From NCBI RefSeq assembly GCF_010894455.1, contig NZ_JAAIXY010000001.1, forward strand, positions 310,001-374,000: a stretch of 64,000 nt of DNA. Reading direction: 5' to 3'. Positions 43,129 to 54,938 of this stretch are shown one piece after another (within the stretch, counting starts at the first letter, position 1; the number at the start of each line of letters is the position of its first letter). The notes below the pieces were generated by a model that worked only from the letters and a program-made list of their open reading frames with translations, did not search any database and was not told the DNA's origin. The DNA comes from Myxococcus eversor (GTDB lineage: Bacteria > Myxococcota > Myxococcia > Myxococcales > Myxococcaceae). Made by a program: the position numbers and the translations under genes.

Positions 43129-44739
43129 ATGCACTACACTGTCCGCTGCGTGAGCCCTGCCCTCATCCTGATGGTACTGCTGGCGACCGGTCAGCGTGGC
43201 GGCACCGGGACGACCGACTGCTGGAACTCCTGCCAACGGCACGTGGCCGAGCGGGCCCTGCGAGCCCGGGTGTGTGGGGCCTGTCTGTCCGGCGGACGGG
43301 TGGACTCCTGGGTGGCGTCGCTGGGCAACATCCGGCCCGCGCCCCGTGACGCGCTGGCGTCCTCTCGCAAGGACGAGGACTGGCGCGTGCGCTGGGCCTC
43401 GGTGCGCGCGGAGGCGAAGGGGAAGGGGTTCTCCGAGCGGCGGGTGCTGGCGGAGTGGGTGGCCAGCACGCCCCCGTCGTCGGACCTGCAGGCCTGTCTC
43501 ACCGCCGCTCGCGCCGCCGCGGAGTCGGATCAATCCTCGGCGACGTTCCTGCGGGATGCGGGCGCGCGGGGGCCGGAGGCGGCGGCTCGGGTGTGGGCTC
43601 GCCGTGAGGCCATCCGTCAGGCGCTGGAGGTGGAGCTGTACGCGGAGGATCCGCGCTCGCGCGGGGCGGCGCTCGGCCACCTGGGCGTGTTCCTGGGGCG
43701 CAAGCCGGCGCGGCTGCTGCTCGATGCCACGGCCACCCGTCCGGAGAGCAGTGACGCCATTGGCGCCGCCGCGCTGAAGGCCGTGGCGCTGCGGCAGCGC
43801 ACGTCGGTGGGCCGCCTGTTGCTGGAGGAGGCGAAGCCCGTGGACGAGGTGCTCGTGAATCGCCTCTTCGCTGTGTACTCGCGGGAGCTGGAGGAGCTGC
43901 AGCCGGAGCTGACTGCGCCCGAGCCCCGTCGCCGGGACTCGGCGGTGCTGTCGCTGGGCGTCTATGGCCCCCTGGCCCGCAAGGAGTTGGAACGCGCGCT
44001 GGAGGACGCGGATCCGAAGGTGCGTGGATCCGCCGCTCGGAGGATGGCGGAGTCGGAGGGCACGTCGCTGCGCGTGGCCGCCGAGCGTCGGGTGGAGGGC
44101 CGCGACGCCGCAGTGTCCAAGCCCTGGCTGGAGGCCATGGTGCGGGAGAAGGGCTGTGCGGGCTTCTTCCTGGACGTGGCGAGCGACCCGAGGATGCCCG
44201 CCGAGCTGCGGGGCCAGGCGCTGGCGTCGCTGGCGGACTGCCGCGAGAGCGAGAACGAGCGGGTGCAGACGCTGTCGCCGTACCTGCGTGACTCGCGGCC
44301 CGTGATTCGCGCGGGGGCGGTGCGGGTGCTGGGCTCGCTGTCCTTCCGGAATCCGGAGGTGATGGATGCCACCACTCGCGCGCTGGAGGACGACGCGCCG
44401 GAAGTCGTGGCCGCCGCGCTGGCGGTGGTCGCGGGCCAGCGCCAGTCGACGCGAGGGGACACTGTCGCGGAGCTGCTCGGCTCGGAGCACCCGGTGGTGC
44501 GCGCCGCCGCGGCCCGGGCGTTGGAGGCCATTGGCCGCGCGGGCCACGTGAAGGCCCTGGCCTCCTGCCTGCGCGAGGATCCGGTGTCCGAGGTCCGCGT
44601 GGCCGCGGCGCTCGCGCTGGGCCGACTGGGTGGGCCGCATGCCGCCGCCGCGCTGTCGGACGCCGTGGCCCGGGACGCGGACACCCATGTCCAGCACGTG
44701 TCTCGCGAGGGGCTGCGGCGGCTGGGCTTCGGGAATTGA
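43129..44739 (+). CDS. HEAT-repeat protein, probably exported
   Basis: 536 residues. The N-terminus (MHYTVRCVSPALILMVLLATG) looks like a signal peptide or anchor, followed by a Cys-rich patch (DCWNSC, VCGACL). From about residue 150 onward helical HEAT-like repeats dominate: 'RRDSAVLSLGVYGPLARKELERALEDADPKVRGSAARRM', 'VIRAGAVRVLGSLSFRNPEVMDATTRALEDDAPEVVAAAL'. No ribosome binding site is clear, so the start is uncertain. Probably a protein-interaction scaffold in the envelope. Confidence 0.75.
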   Translation: MHYTVRCVSPALILMVLLATGQRGGTGTTDCWNSCQRHVAERALRARVCGACLSGGRVDSWVASLGNIRPAPRDALASSRKDEDWRVRWASVRAEAKGKGFSERRVLAEWVASTPPSSDLQACLTAARAAAESDQSSATFLRDAGARGPEAAARVWARREAIRQALEVELYAEDPRSRGAALGHLGVFLGRKPARLLLDATATRPESSDAIGAAALKAVALRQRTSVGRLLLEEAKPVDEVLVNRLFAVYSRELEELQPELTAPEPRRRDSAVLSLGVYGPLARKELERALEDADPKVRGSAARRMAESEGTSLRVAAERRVEGRDAAVSKPWLEAMVREKGCAGFFLDVASDPRMPAELRGQALASLADCRESENERVQTLSPYLRDSRPVIRAGAVRVLGSLSFRNPEVMDATTRALEDDAPEVVAAALAVVAGQRQSTRGDTVAELLGSEHPVVRAAAARALEAIGRAGHVKALASCLREDPVSEVRVAAALALGRLGGPHAAAALSDAVARDADTHVQHVSREGLRRLGFGN

Positions 44740-44808
44740 TCCGCGGCGCCAGGCGGGGTGGCTGCTTGCGGGCGACGTCGGCGCGGTGTAGCTGCTCCGC
44801 GCCCTTCC

Positions 44809-45732
<924 letters not shown>

Positions 45733-45805
45733 CTTAAGGGCCGTTTTTTCATGGCGGCAAGCATGCTGCCGGCTTCCTTGCCGACAACCCTCGCCAGGGT
45801 TGGAC

Positions 45806-46852
45806 TCACCGCGTCGGTTTGTGGCGCCGCTGACCCAGGGGTTCGACTGTCTTGCGTCCGACGGTCAGCTCTCCCGCCACCGGTGTCTGGATGAAGCGCG
45901 CCAGCGCCTCGGGAGAGCGGGGATGGTAGGCCAACCCCTGCATCAGCTTCACCAGCGCCGCCGAGGGCGTCAGGTCCGCCCCGCCCACCGCCCCCTGGGC
46001 CAGGGACGCCGCTCCAGATTCGTACAGACTGAGATCCACCCCGTTGCGGTGGGCCTGACTCACCACGACGATGGGCACGCCCCGCTCCCGGGCCTGGATG
46101 AACAGGGGCATGAGCGAGCGCCCGAGGGCCGGGTCGATGGGGAAGTTGCCAGCGCCGTACGCCTCCAGCACCAGGCCCCGGACGTGCGGCAGCAATTGAA
46201 GGGGCAGGGCGGGATCCAACCCCGGGTAGACCTTCAGGAGGAAGACGCGCGGATCCAGCTTCTCGTAGAGGCGGAAGGGGCCCTTGGGCCGCAGGCCCGG
46301 TTCGAAGGTCGCGTCCACGCCCAGGGTGCCCAGCACGGGGCAGTTGGGGCTCTCGAAGGCGTCGTACTCGGACACCTTCACCTTTCGCGTGCGGTTGCCC
46401 CGATAGAGGTGCGAGTCGAAGCAGATGGTGACCTCGCGCGGCCCCTGGAGCGCGGACAGCACCGCGTCGATGAGGTTCAGCCGCGCGTCCGAGCGCACCT
46501 CTCCCAAGGGGCGCTGGGAGCCCGTCAGCACCACGGGGCAGGGCGGGTTGCGCAACATGAAGGACAGCGCGCTGGCCGTGTAGGCGAGCGTGTCGGTGCC
46601 ATGGGTCACCACGGCCCCGTCGAAGTCCTTGAGCTGCTGGTGCAGGTGGGTGGCCATCCGCCCCCACAGCTCCGGCTGCATCTCCGAGCTGTCCAGGTTG
46701 CTGAAGAGCTGCAGCTCGATGTCCGCGAGCTGGAAGAGCTCCGGGACGCGGGCCTTGAGCGTCTTGAAGAAGGCGGCGGGGCGCAGGGCGGAGGGCCGAC
46801 CACCGGCCATCCCCAACGTGCCACCGGTATGCAGGAGCAGGACTCTGGGCAT
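45806..46852 (-). CDS. L-asparaginase, type I-like
   Basis: 348 residues from ATG 46852. Although the open frame runs much further upstream, that part lies antisense to the next gene. 'LLHTGGTLGM' carries the first catalytic Thr, 'VVTHGTDTLAYTASAL' the second Thr-Asp pair; 'VLTGSQRPLGEVRSDARLNL' and 'LEAYGAGNFP' are standard. It hydrolyses asparagine to aspartate and ammonia. No signal peptide, so cytoplasmic. Divergent from the DsbA-like gene, 51 bases apart. Confidence 0.9.
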   Translation of the reverse strand: MPRVLLLHTGGTLGMAGGRPSALRPAAFFKTLKARVPELFQLADIELQLFSNLDSSEMQPELWGRMATHLHQQLKDFDGAVVTHGTDTLAYTASALSFMLRNPPCPVVLTGSQRPLGEVRSDARLNLIDAVLSALQGPREVTICFDSHLYRGNRTRKVKVSEYDAFESPNCPVLGTLGVDATFEPGLRPKGPFRLYEKLDPRVFLLKVYPGLDPALPLQLLPHVRGLVLEAYGAGNFPIDPALGRSLMPLFIQARERGVPIVVVSQAHRNGVDLSLYESGAASLAQGAVGGADLTPSAALVKLMQGLAYHPRSPEALARFIQTPVAGELTVGRKTVEPLGQRRHKPTR

Positions 46853-46903
46853 GGGCAAGGAGGCTCCTGCCAAGGCTTGCGTTGCTTTACAAGCCCCGCG
46901 AGC

Positions 46904-47914
46904 GTGGCTAAGACCCGCCGCGTGCTCCTCTCCTGCTGGAAGCGTGTCATTCCCCTGCTGGCCGCCATGGCGCTGACCAGCTCGGGCTGCAAGAACCCGG
47001 AGGGCTCCGCGCCCGCCTCGAATCCGGCCCCGGCCGCCGCTCCGGCTCCCGCCGCGCCCGCGCCGCCGCCCCCGGCCCCGCCCGCCGCCGCCCCGACGGA
47101 CCCCGCCGCGGCCCTCTCCGGCATCCCCGGCATGGACTTCTCCTCGCTCTCCGCCGCGTCCAAGCGGGAGCTGGCCACCGTCCTGAGCGACGAGTTCTGC
47201 TACTGCGGCTGCCCGCACACCCTGGGCGCCTGCCTGAAGTCGCACAACACCTGCCGCCACGCCAAGCGCATGGCCCGGGTGGCCGCGCGCATGGTGTCCG
47301 AGGGCAGCCCCGCCACCGAGGTCATCGTCCAGCTGTCCCAGTACTACGGCGCCTTCCGCGAGCAGCGCGCCCAGTTCAAGGTGGATGACCGGATGTGCAT
47401 GGGCGCGGCGGCCGCCCCGGTGACGGTGGTGGAGTTCTCCGACTTCGAGTGCCCCTACTGCGCCAAGGCCCGGCCCGTGCTGGAGGCCTTCGCGAAGAAG
47501 AACCCGGTGCAGGTGCGCTTCTGCTACCTGCCGTTCCCCCTGGCCAACCACGTCAACGCGCTGCCGGCGGCGCAGGCGGCCCTGTGGGCGAGAGACCAGG
47601 GCAAGTTCTGGCAGATGCACGACGCGCTCTTCGCCCATCAGGAGAACCTCAAGCCGGAGGCCCTGCCCGCGCTGGCGAAGGAGCTGGGGCTGGACGGCGC
47701 GAAGCTGGCGGCGGTGCTCAAGTCGGACGCCTACAAGCAGGAGCTGGAAGGCTTCCGCAATCAGGGCCGCTCGGCCGGACTGTCGGGGACGCCGACGGTG
47801 TACTTCAACGGACGCGCGCTCGACTTGAGCTTCATCCAGGACGACCTGCTCAACCACAGCCTGGAGGATGAGCTGGAGTGGGTGACGAACAAGAACGCCT
47901 GGGCGGCTGACTGA
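46904..47914 (+). CDS. DsbA-like thioredoxin-fold lipoprotein
   Basis: 336 residues. A GTG at 46904 gives a lipoprotein signal ending LTSSGC; later GTGs at 46922 and 46946 are possible. A Pro/Ala linker (about residues 35-70) follows. Then comes a small Cys-rich region ('FCYCGCPHTLGACLKSHNTCRHAKRMA'), and a thioredoxin/DsbA domain with active site CPYC ('VEFSDFECPYCAKARPVLEAF') and cis-Pro in 'LSGTPTVYFNG'. It likely performs thiol-disulphide exchange outside the inner membrane, perhaps for the many Cys-rich lipoproteins. Confidence 0.85.
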   Translation: MAKTRRVLLSCWKRVIPLLAAMALTSSGCKNPEGSAPASNPAPAAAPAPAAPAPPPPAPPAAAPTDPAAALSGIPGMDFSSLSAASKRELATVLSDEFCYCGCPHTLGACLKSHNTCRHAKRMARVAARMVSEGSPATEVIVQLSQYYGAFREQRAQFKVDDRMCMGAAAAPVTVVEFSDFECPYCAKARPVLEAFAKKNPVQVRFCYLPFPLANHVNALPAAQAALWARDQGKFWQMHDALFAHQENLKPEALPALAKELGLDGAKLAAVLKSDAYKQELEGFRNQGRSAGLSGTPTVYFNGRALDLSFIQDDLLNHSLEDELEWVTNKNAWAAD

Positions 47915-47921
47915 CACGGAG

Positions 47922-49271
47922 ATGACGCAACGGTTCCGCATCGACGCGGGGCAACTCGTCCCCGAGGATCGCCAGAGCCCCTCTCCGTTGGCGGGGCGGT
48001 CGGGGACGTACGCGCTGATGCCCACGGCGCCGGACCTGCTCGTCTTCGCCCGGGGCCCGTCCGAGGGCGGCACCATCGCCGCTCCGCGCGTGGTGCTCTC
48101 CGGTGACGCGGGCGGCTTCCCGCTGTCGGACCTGATGGCCTTCCTCAGCCAGTCGCGGTGGAGCGGCATCATCCGCGTCCACTCCCCTGGCGGCGAGCGC
48201 TCCGTCACGTTCCGGGACGGCGAGGTGCGTGGCGCCTCGTCGGATGACCCGGCGGACCGGCTGGGCGAGGTGCTGGTGCGCCTGGGCTACGTGGACCGCA
48301 CGCAGGTGGAGGCCGCGCTCAAGGGCCAGCCTCCGTCCAAGGTGGGCCGCGCGCTGGTGGAGAAGGGCTTCCTGCAGGCACATGACCTCTTCAAGTGCGT
48401 CACGCATCAGGTCAGTGAGATCTTCCACGCCATCGTCCTGTGCCGGGAGGGGAGCTTCTTCCTCATCGACCAGCCGGTGGACGAGAAGGCGAGCCACTCC
48501 ATCCAGCTCTCCACCCAGAGCCTGCTGATGGACAGCATCCGGAAGATCGACGAGATGGCGCACTTCCGGAAGCGCATCCCCCACGGCCGGCTGTACGTGG
48601 CGCGCAAGCGCGGCTCGGACGGGAAGCTGGAGGAGGATGAGGACCGGGTGCTGGGGCTGCTCGACGGCCGGCGCACCATCCTGGACCTGGGCCACGCCGC
48701 GCGCCTGTCCGAGTTCGACATCACCAAGGTCGTCTACCGGCTCTTGGAGGGCGGCTTCGCGTCGCTGACGGACAAGCCGCTTCTCGTGCCGGCGGGGCCT
48801 TCGCCTGTGGTGGGGCCCACGGGGGCGCAGGCTCCGGCCACGCCCGCGCCCGTGGGGACGACAGGGCGTCCTGTCGCGAGCGCCGCTCCGACGGTGGACC
48901 CTCGCCCCGTGGCGCGCGTGTTCAACTTCATCTTCCGGGAGATTCGCGACGAGGTGGCCAAGCAGGGCATGGACCGAGAGTTCATCGCCGCCGCCAACGC
49001 CGCGCTCTCCGGACAGGCGCTGTCGTCATCGCCGGTGCTGGAGGGCCTGGCCTTCCAGTCGGACGGGAGCCTGGCCGAGCCCAAGTTGATGGACGCCTTC
49101 GAGCGGCACCGCGCGCAACTGGGCAGCGAGCCGCTGGCGTCCTTCAAGCAGGCGCTCAGTGACGTGATGTTCTTTTTGCTGTTCCAGGCCGGAGAGCTTC
49201 TGGAGTCGCGCGCGGACGAGGACCTTGCCCGTCGCGTGAAGGAGCTGCTGGCGACGCTCGAGGGGCCGTGA
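47922..49271 (+). CDS. DUF4388 (PATAN-like) regulatory protein
   Basis: 449 residues starting eight bases after the DsbA-like gene's stop. A DUF4388 domain at about 65-165 ('FPLSDLMAFLSQSRWSGIIRVHSPGGERSVTFRDGEVRGASS', 'RLGEVLVRLGYVDRTQVEAALKG') is typical of myxobacterial and cyanobacterial signalling proteins. A winged-helix-like middle ('VLGLLDGRRTILDLGHAARLSEFDITKVVYRLLEGG') and an Ala/Pro linker precede a helical C-terminus. No catalytic motif. Its stop overlaps truD by four bases. Confidence 0.8.
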   Translation: MTQRFRIDAGQLVPEDRQSPSPLAGRSGTYALMPTAPDLLVFARGPSEGGTIAAPRVVLSGDAGGFPLSDLMAFLSQSRWSGIIRVHSPGGERSVTFRDGEVRGASSDDPADRLGEVLVRLGYVDRTQVEAALKGQPPSKVGRALVEKGFLQAHDLFKCVTHQVSEIFHAIVLCREGSFFLIDQPVDEKASHSIQLSTQSLLMDSIRKIDEMAHFRKRIPHGRLYVARKRGSDGKLEEDEDRVLGLLDGRRTILDLGHAARLSEFDITKVVYRLLEGGFASLTDKPLLVPAGPSPVVGPTGAQAPATPAPVGTTGRPVASAAPTVDPRPVARVFNFIFREIRDEVAKQGMDREFIAAANAALSGQALSSSPVLEGLAFQSDGSLAEPKLMDAFERHRAQLGSEPLASFKQALSDVMFFLLFQAGELLESRADEDLARRVKELLATLEGP

Positions 49272-50293
49272 CGACGGATTCGGATTGGCCGCGGTTGACG
49301 GCGGATGTTCCTGGTTGTGGTGGTGCCTTCAAGCTGGTTCCCGAGGACTTCGAGGTCGAGGAGCTTCCCGCCTATCAACCGTCGGGCGAGGGGGAGCACC
49401 TCTACCTGTGGCTCGAGAAGCGCGGCCGGGACACGCGTGAGGTGGTGCGCGCGCTGGCCGCGTCGCTGGGCGTGTCCGAGGACGATATCGGCGTCGCGGG
49501 CATGAAGGACCGGCAGGCCGTCACCCGGCAACTGCTCTCGGTGCCCGCCCGCGCGGAGGCCCGACTGGGGGAGTTCGCGCTGGAGGGCGTGCAGGTGCTC
49601 TGGTCGAAGCGGCACGGCAACAAGCTGCGCACCGGGCACCTGCGGGGAAATCGCTTCAAGCTGCGCCTGCGTGGAGTGAGTGACGTGGGCGCGGCGCGCG
49701 AGTGCTTCTCGCGGCTGTCGGCCGGCGGCGTTCCCAACTACTTCGGGGAGCAGCGCTTCGGTCGCGCGGGCGACAACGCGGACCTGGGGCGCCTCTTGGT
49801 GTTGGGGCAGCGGCTGCCGAAGCGGCCCGAGCGCTTCCAGCGCAAGCTGTACCTGTCCGCCTTCCAGTCGCGCATCTTCAACCGGGCGCTCGCGGAGCGC
49901 GTGCGTTCCGGCACGCTGTCCACCGCGCTGCTCGGTGACGTGCTGCGCAAGGAGGAGACGGGCGGCCTCTTCGTGTGCGAGGCGCCGGACGTGGATGGTC
50001 CTCGCGTGGCCTCGTTCGAGGTGAGCCCGGCGGGGCCCCTGTTCGGCCCGAAGATGACGGCCGCGACGGGCACGGTGGGCGAGTTCGAGGCAAGCCTGCT
50101 GGTGGGAGAGGGTGTCACGCCGGATGACTTCAAGCGCGGTGGGGGCGAGACGGAGGGAGGGCGCAGGCCGTATCGCGTTCGCCTGGGCTCACCCGAGCTG
50201 ACGCCTGATGGCGAGGACTTGTGGCTCGCGTTCGAGCTGCCTCGGGGTGCCTACGCCACCGAGGTCCTCCACGAACTGCTCAAGGACGACTGA
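49268..50293 (+). CDS. truD: tRNA pseudouridine synthase TruD
   Basis: 341 residues from GTG 49268, overlapping the upstream stop (GTGA). 'FEVEELPAYQPSGEGEHLYLWLEKRG' and 'GVAGMKDRQAVTRQ', which contains the catalytic Asp, together with 'GVPNYFGEQRFG' and 'RKLYLSAFQSRIFN', are the TruD family signatures. It isomerises uridine 13 in the D-loop of tRNA-Glu. Coupling to a DUF4388 gene is probably organisational only. Confidence 0.95.
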   Translation: MTTDSDWPRLTADVPGCGGAFKLVPEDFEVEELPAYQPSGEGEHLYLWLEKRGRDTREVVRALAASLGVSEDDIGVAGMKDRQAVTRQLLSVPARAEARLGEFALEGVQVLWSKRHGNKLRTGHLRGNRFKLRLRGVSDVGAARECFSRLSAGGVPNYFGEQRFGRAGDNADLGRLLVLGQRLPKRPERFQRKLYLSAFQSRIFNRALAERVRSGTLSTALLGDVLRKEETGGLFVCEAPDVDGPRVASFEVSPAGPLFGPKMTAATGTVGEFEASLLVGEGVTPDDFKRGGGETEGGRRPYRVRLGSPELTPDGEDLWLAFELPRGAYATEVLHELLKDD

Positions 50294-50472
50294 GGCACTC
50301 TCGCGGGGTTGATGCCCTCGTGCGAAGCCTCGTGAGCGGCGTCCGCGCGAGGTCCTTCGCGGCTGCTTCGCACGGAAGGCGGAGTCGACTCTCGTGCGAG
50401 GAGCCTGGGCGCGGGGACCCGCGTCCCCTCGGTCGTCGCGCGCCCGTGCCGACCGACCCCCTGAAAAGCGAA

Positions 50473-50503
50473 GCGCCTCCTCGGGACTGTGCCCGGGAGG
50501 CGC
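50473..50503 (-). terminator. Terminator of the OmpA gene
   Basis: GCGCCTCC (50473-50480) pairs with GGAGGCGC (50496-50503), with an inner CGGG/CCCG stem. Leftward it is followed by TTCGCTTTTC. A second hairpin at 50514-50538 (GCCCCGGCC/GGCCGGGGC) lies closer to the OmpA stop and may also stop truD transcripts. Confidence 0.75.
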
Positions 50504-50545
50504 TGGGCTGCTTGCCCCGGCCTTGAGGTGGCCGGGGCGGGCGGG

Positions 50546-51967
<1,422 letters not shown>

Positions 51968-51984
51968 CGGGAGCGCTCGGTGCG

Positions 51985-52302
51985 TCACGGGTTCGGGGTC
52001 CGTTCGCCGTTGTCGGAATCGCCCGCCACGGACATGGCCTTCTCGCGGGCCTCGTTGGCGAAGCGGGAGGCCTTCACCGCGAAATCCACCCCGGCCTGGT
52101 AGTCGGAGTAGCCAACCTCCTCGCGAGCCTTCTCCAGATACAGGTTGGCGGCGGTCCACTCGTACGGAGCCAACTTGTCGGCTCCGGCCGTGCGTGCGGC
52201 CTGAATCTGGACTTCGGCGTCGAGGATGTTCGCGGTGGACTTCACAGGGCCGCATGCGGCGAGCGCCCCCGCCACCGCCACCAACACCGTCAGCTTCTTC
52301 AT
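51985..52302 (-). CDS. DUF4398 lipoprotein
   Basis: 105 residues; signal MKKLTVLVAVAGALAAC (lipobox). 'AARTAGADKLAPYEWTAANLYLEKAREEVGYSDYQAGVDFAVKASRFANEAREKAM' is a DUF4398 helical hairpin, like the N-terminal part of the OmpA protein 17 bases downstream in the same operon. Likely a periplasmic partner of that protein. GAGG lies nine bases before ATG 52302. Confidence 0.85.
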   Translation of the reverse strand: MKKLTVLVAVAGALAACGPVKSTANILDAEVQIQAARTAGADKLAPYEWTAANLYLEKAREEVGYSDYQAGVDFAVKASRFANEAREKAMSVAGDSDNGERTPNP

Positions 52303-52453
52303 AGGGTGGCGCCTCTAGAGGAGGGAAAGAGGCATCGGTCGTATCAATCGCCTCTTGGGGGGTCAAGAATCGGGCAGACCCCGTTGAAGCGGGGGGCCGG
52401 CCGGCGGCGGGGACTTTGACGGCAGGCGCCGCCCTTGCCATCGTCGTCCCCCC

Positions 52454-53446
52454 GTGCGCCCGTCCGTCCTCTCCGCCCGCTTCCTGTTGCTGCTCGCGCT
52501 GCTCCTCCCCCCCCTGGCCCTGTCCGCCCAGGCGTCCGCCGCGAAGCGTGGCGAGCGCCGCGCCGAGACGGAAAAGGTCGTTCAGACCGTCATCCAGGGT
52601 GGGGCCGTCGCCGCCGCCGTCTCCCGGCTGCGCTACCTGCGCGAGGAGCCCTACGCGGCCGAAATCATCACCGACTCCCTCCGCCGGGTGCTGGAGGAGC
52701 GGGTCCGCCGCAACCTCGTCGCGGTGCTGGCGGGGCTGGACACGCGCTCCGCGGAGTCCTCCCTGGTCCGCCTCGCTGGCGATGGCGACAGCACGGTGCG
52801 CATGTATGCCGCGCAGGGCCTGGCCAGGCTGAAGAGCCGCAACGTCCAGGTGCTGGTGCCGCTGTTGGCCGACAAGAGCAGCGGGGTGCGCCGGGACGCG
52901 GCCCGGGCCCTGGGGGCCTCTCGCAACCCGAAGATGGGCAAGCCGCTGATGGCCGCGGCCAAGGAGGAGCAGGAGCTGGAGGTCCGCGCCATCATGCTGG
53001 CCGCCGCGGGCGAGACGGGCGACGCCAAGCAGGTGAAGCCCCTCAAGGAGTACCTGACGAACGACTCGGAGAGCACCCGCTTCGCCGCCGCGCGCGGCCT
53101 GTGTCGCCTGGGCTCGCCGGAGGGCTTCGCCTTCGCCAACAAGCTGCTCGGCGCGGAGGACCGCTTCGTTCGCCGGCAGGGACTGGAGCTGTTCGAGGGC
53201 GTCGCCGCCAAGAAGGCCACCCCCGCGCTCAAGCCGCTCCTGGAGGACAAGGACCGGGCCCTGGCCGCCGGCGCGGCGCGCATCCTCTACCAGGGTGGAG
53301 ACGGCACCATGCTGGACTGGTTGGTGCTGGCCTCGTGGAACGCCAAGGGCGACGAGAAGCTCTCGTACGAGAAGGAACTGGAGACGCTCCAGCTCCAGGA
53401 TGACCGGCGCAAGGCCATCCTCCGAAGGGCGGGCGTGGCGCAATGA
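52454..53446 (+). CDS. Exported HEAT-repeat protein
   Basis: 330 residues from GTG 52454. Signal peptide RPSVLSARFLLLLALLLPPLALSAQASA. The remainder is HEAT-like: 'SSLVRLAGDGDSTVRMYAAQGLARLKSRNVQVLVPLLADKSSGVRRDAARALGA' and further helical pairs. Its stop overlaps the next start by ATGA, so it is translationally coupled to the DUF1460 protein and may act with it on the cell wall. Confidence 0.8.
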   Translation: MRPSVLSARFLLLLALLLPPLALSAQASAAKRGERRAETEKVVQTVIQGGAVAAAVSRLRYLREEPYAAEIITDSLRRVLEERVRRNLVAVLAGLDTRSAESSLVRLAGDGDSTVRMYAAQGLARLKSRNVQVLVPLLADKSSGVRRDAARALGASRNPKMGKPLMAAAKEEQELEVRAIMLAAAGETGDAKQVKPLKEYLTNDSESTRFAAARGLCRLGSPEGFAFANKLLGAEDRFVRRQGLELFEGVAAKKATPALKPLLEDKDRALAAGAARILYQGGDGTMLDWLVLASWNAKGDEKLSYEKELETLQLQDDRRKAILRRAGVAQ

Positions 53447-54399
53447 CGTGGGCGGTGGTGCTGGCCGCGGCGCTCGTCACCCAGGCGACGCCAGCCTCCT
53501 CGAAGAAGGACTCCGCCACGCCCGGCGCGGACCGGATTCTCGACTCCGGCTCGCCCGCGGCCCAGGCGGCCACGGCCGCTCCCCCGCGGCCCAACGGCTG
53601 GACGGGCCTGGACGCGAGCGCCTTCGCGGCCCTGGTGGTGGAGTCCGCCAACGCGCCGTTGACCGAGCGGCTGCTCACGATGAGCCAGCGCTTCATCAAC
53701 ACGCCCTATGTCCTGTCCCCGCTGGGCGAGGGCTCGGGGGTGGACCCGGATCCGACGTTCCGGTTGGACGCGGTGGACTGCCTCACCTTCGTCGAGCAGT
53801 CCCTGGCGCTGGGGCTGGCGCACACGGAGCCGGAGGTCGCCCCGCTGCTGGAGCACATCCGCTACGCCCAGGCCCCGGCCTATGAGGATCGCAACCACCT
53901 CATGGAGGCGCAGTGGCTGCCCAACAACGTCCGCAAGGGCTTCCTGCGCGACGTGACGCGCCGCTTCGGTGGCGAGGACGCGGTGGCCGTCACGAAGACG
54001 CTGACGCCGCTGACGTGGCAGTCCCGCTCGTCCCAGGCGCTCCAGCTCCCCAAGGAGCGGCAGCCGGTGGGCACGTTCGGGATGAACATGATTCCGCTGG
54101 AGCGGGTGATGGAGCACGCGCGCTCCATCCCCTCCGGCACCATCCTCGTGGTGCTGCGCGAGGACCTTCCGCTGAAAGCCACCCGCGTGACGCACCTGGG
54201 CTTCGTGGTGCAGCGCAAGGGCCGCACCTACCTGCGCCACGCCTCGCGCGGGGGCTACAACCGTGTCGTGGACGAAGATTTGGAGACCTTCCTCGGCCGC
54301 AACTCCCGCTACGCGAAGTGGAAGGTCACGGGCGTGAGCCTCTTCGAGGCCCGCCGCCCGGAGTCCGCTTCGCCTGGCGCCGTCGTCCGCTCGCCCTGA
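53443..54399 (+). CDS. DUF1460 N-acetylmuramoyl-L-alanine amidase-like protein
   Basis: 318 residues from ATG 53443 with a signal peptide (TWAVVLAAALVTQATPASS). 'RFINTPYVLSPLGEGSGVDPDPTFRLDAVDCLTFVEQSLAL' contains the catalytic Cys context of DUF1460, an NlpC/P60-like fold. The His is likely in 'VTHLGFVVQRKGRTYLRHAS'. Such enzymes cut amide bonds in peptidoglycan. Ends four bases before the convergent zinc-ribbon gene. Confidence 0.88.
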   Translation: MTWAVVLAAALVTQATPASSKKDSATPGADRILDSGSPAAQAATAAPPRPNGWTGLDASAFAALVVESANAPLTERLLTMSQRFINTPYVLSPLGEGSGVDPDPTFRLDAVDCLTFVEQSLALGLAHTEPEVAPLLEHIRYAQAPAYEDRNHLMEAQWLPNNVRKGFLRDVTRRFGGEDAVAVTKTLTPLTWQSRSSQALQLPKERQPVGTFGMNMIPLERVMEHARSIPSGTILVVLREDLPLKATRVTHLGFVVQRKGRTYLRHASRGGYNRVVDEDLETFLGRNSRYAKWKVTGVSLFEARRPESASPGAVVRSP

Positions 54400-54403
54400 T
54401 GCG

Positions 54404-54850
54404 TCAGAGGGCGGGTGGGGGAGACGCGGCCTGCTCGGTCTCCCGCTCCTCGTCCTCGGCGGCCTGGACCGCCTCGTTGGTGGTGGCCGCCTCCTGCACG
54501 CGCTCCCGTTCAATCATCGCCGCGGCGCGCTCCTGCTGCTCTTCGGGCACCAGAATCTCCCACCAGGGAAGCAGGTTGCCCGTGGTCAGCTTGTCCACGA
54601 CACCGGAGCGGCCCGCCCGCACCAGCACCGGAATGTCCGCCTCCTGGAGCAGCTCCGCGAAGACCTCCGCCATCAGCGGATTGTCCGTGGTGCCCGCGCG
54701 CACGAAGACGCGCTTGTCCAGCTCATGTGGAAGCGGGAGTCCCCGGCTGCGCATCTCCCCCGCGTCCACCAACCGTGGGTTGCCCGGACAGTCCGCGCAT
54801 TGCTCGACATCGTCCCGATACTCCGAACCGCACCTGGCGCAGTACTTCAT
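54404..54850 (-). CDS. Zinc-ribbon/DUF2007-like small protein
   Basis: 148 residues from ATG 54850 (GGAGG eight bases upstream). It starts MKYCARCGSEYRDDVEQCADCPG, two CxxC knuckles of a zinc ribbon. A region like DUF2007 follows ('VFVRAGTTDNPLMAEVFAELLQEADIPVLVRAG'), a ferredoxin-like putative signal-transducing fold, and an acidic tail. Cytoplasmic; role unknown. Confidence 0.75.
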   Translation of the reverse strand: MKYCARCGSEYRDDVEQCADCPGNPRLVDAGEMRSRGLPLPHELDKRVFVRAGTTDNPLMAEVFAELLQEADIPVLVRAGRSGVVDKLTTGNLLPWWEILVPEEQQERAAAMIERERVQEAATTNEAVQAAEDEERETEQAASPPPAL

Positions 54851-54938
54851 GTCGGTCCCTCCTGCCCATTGGACGTCGTCCTGGAGGGACATAGTAGGTC
54901 TGGTGTCCTGTCTCGGCACCGGGGGCCAGTCCTTCCGT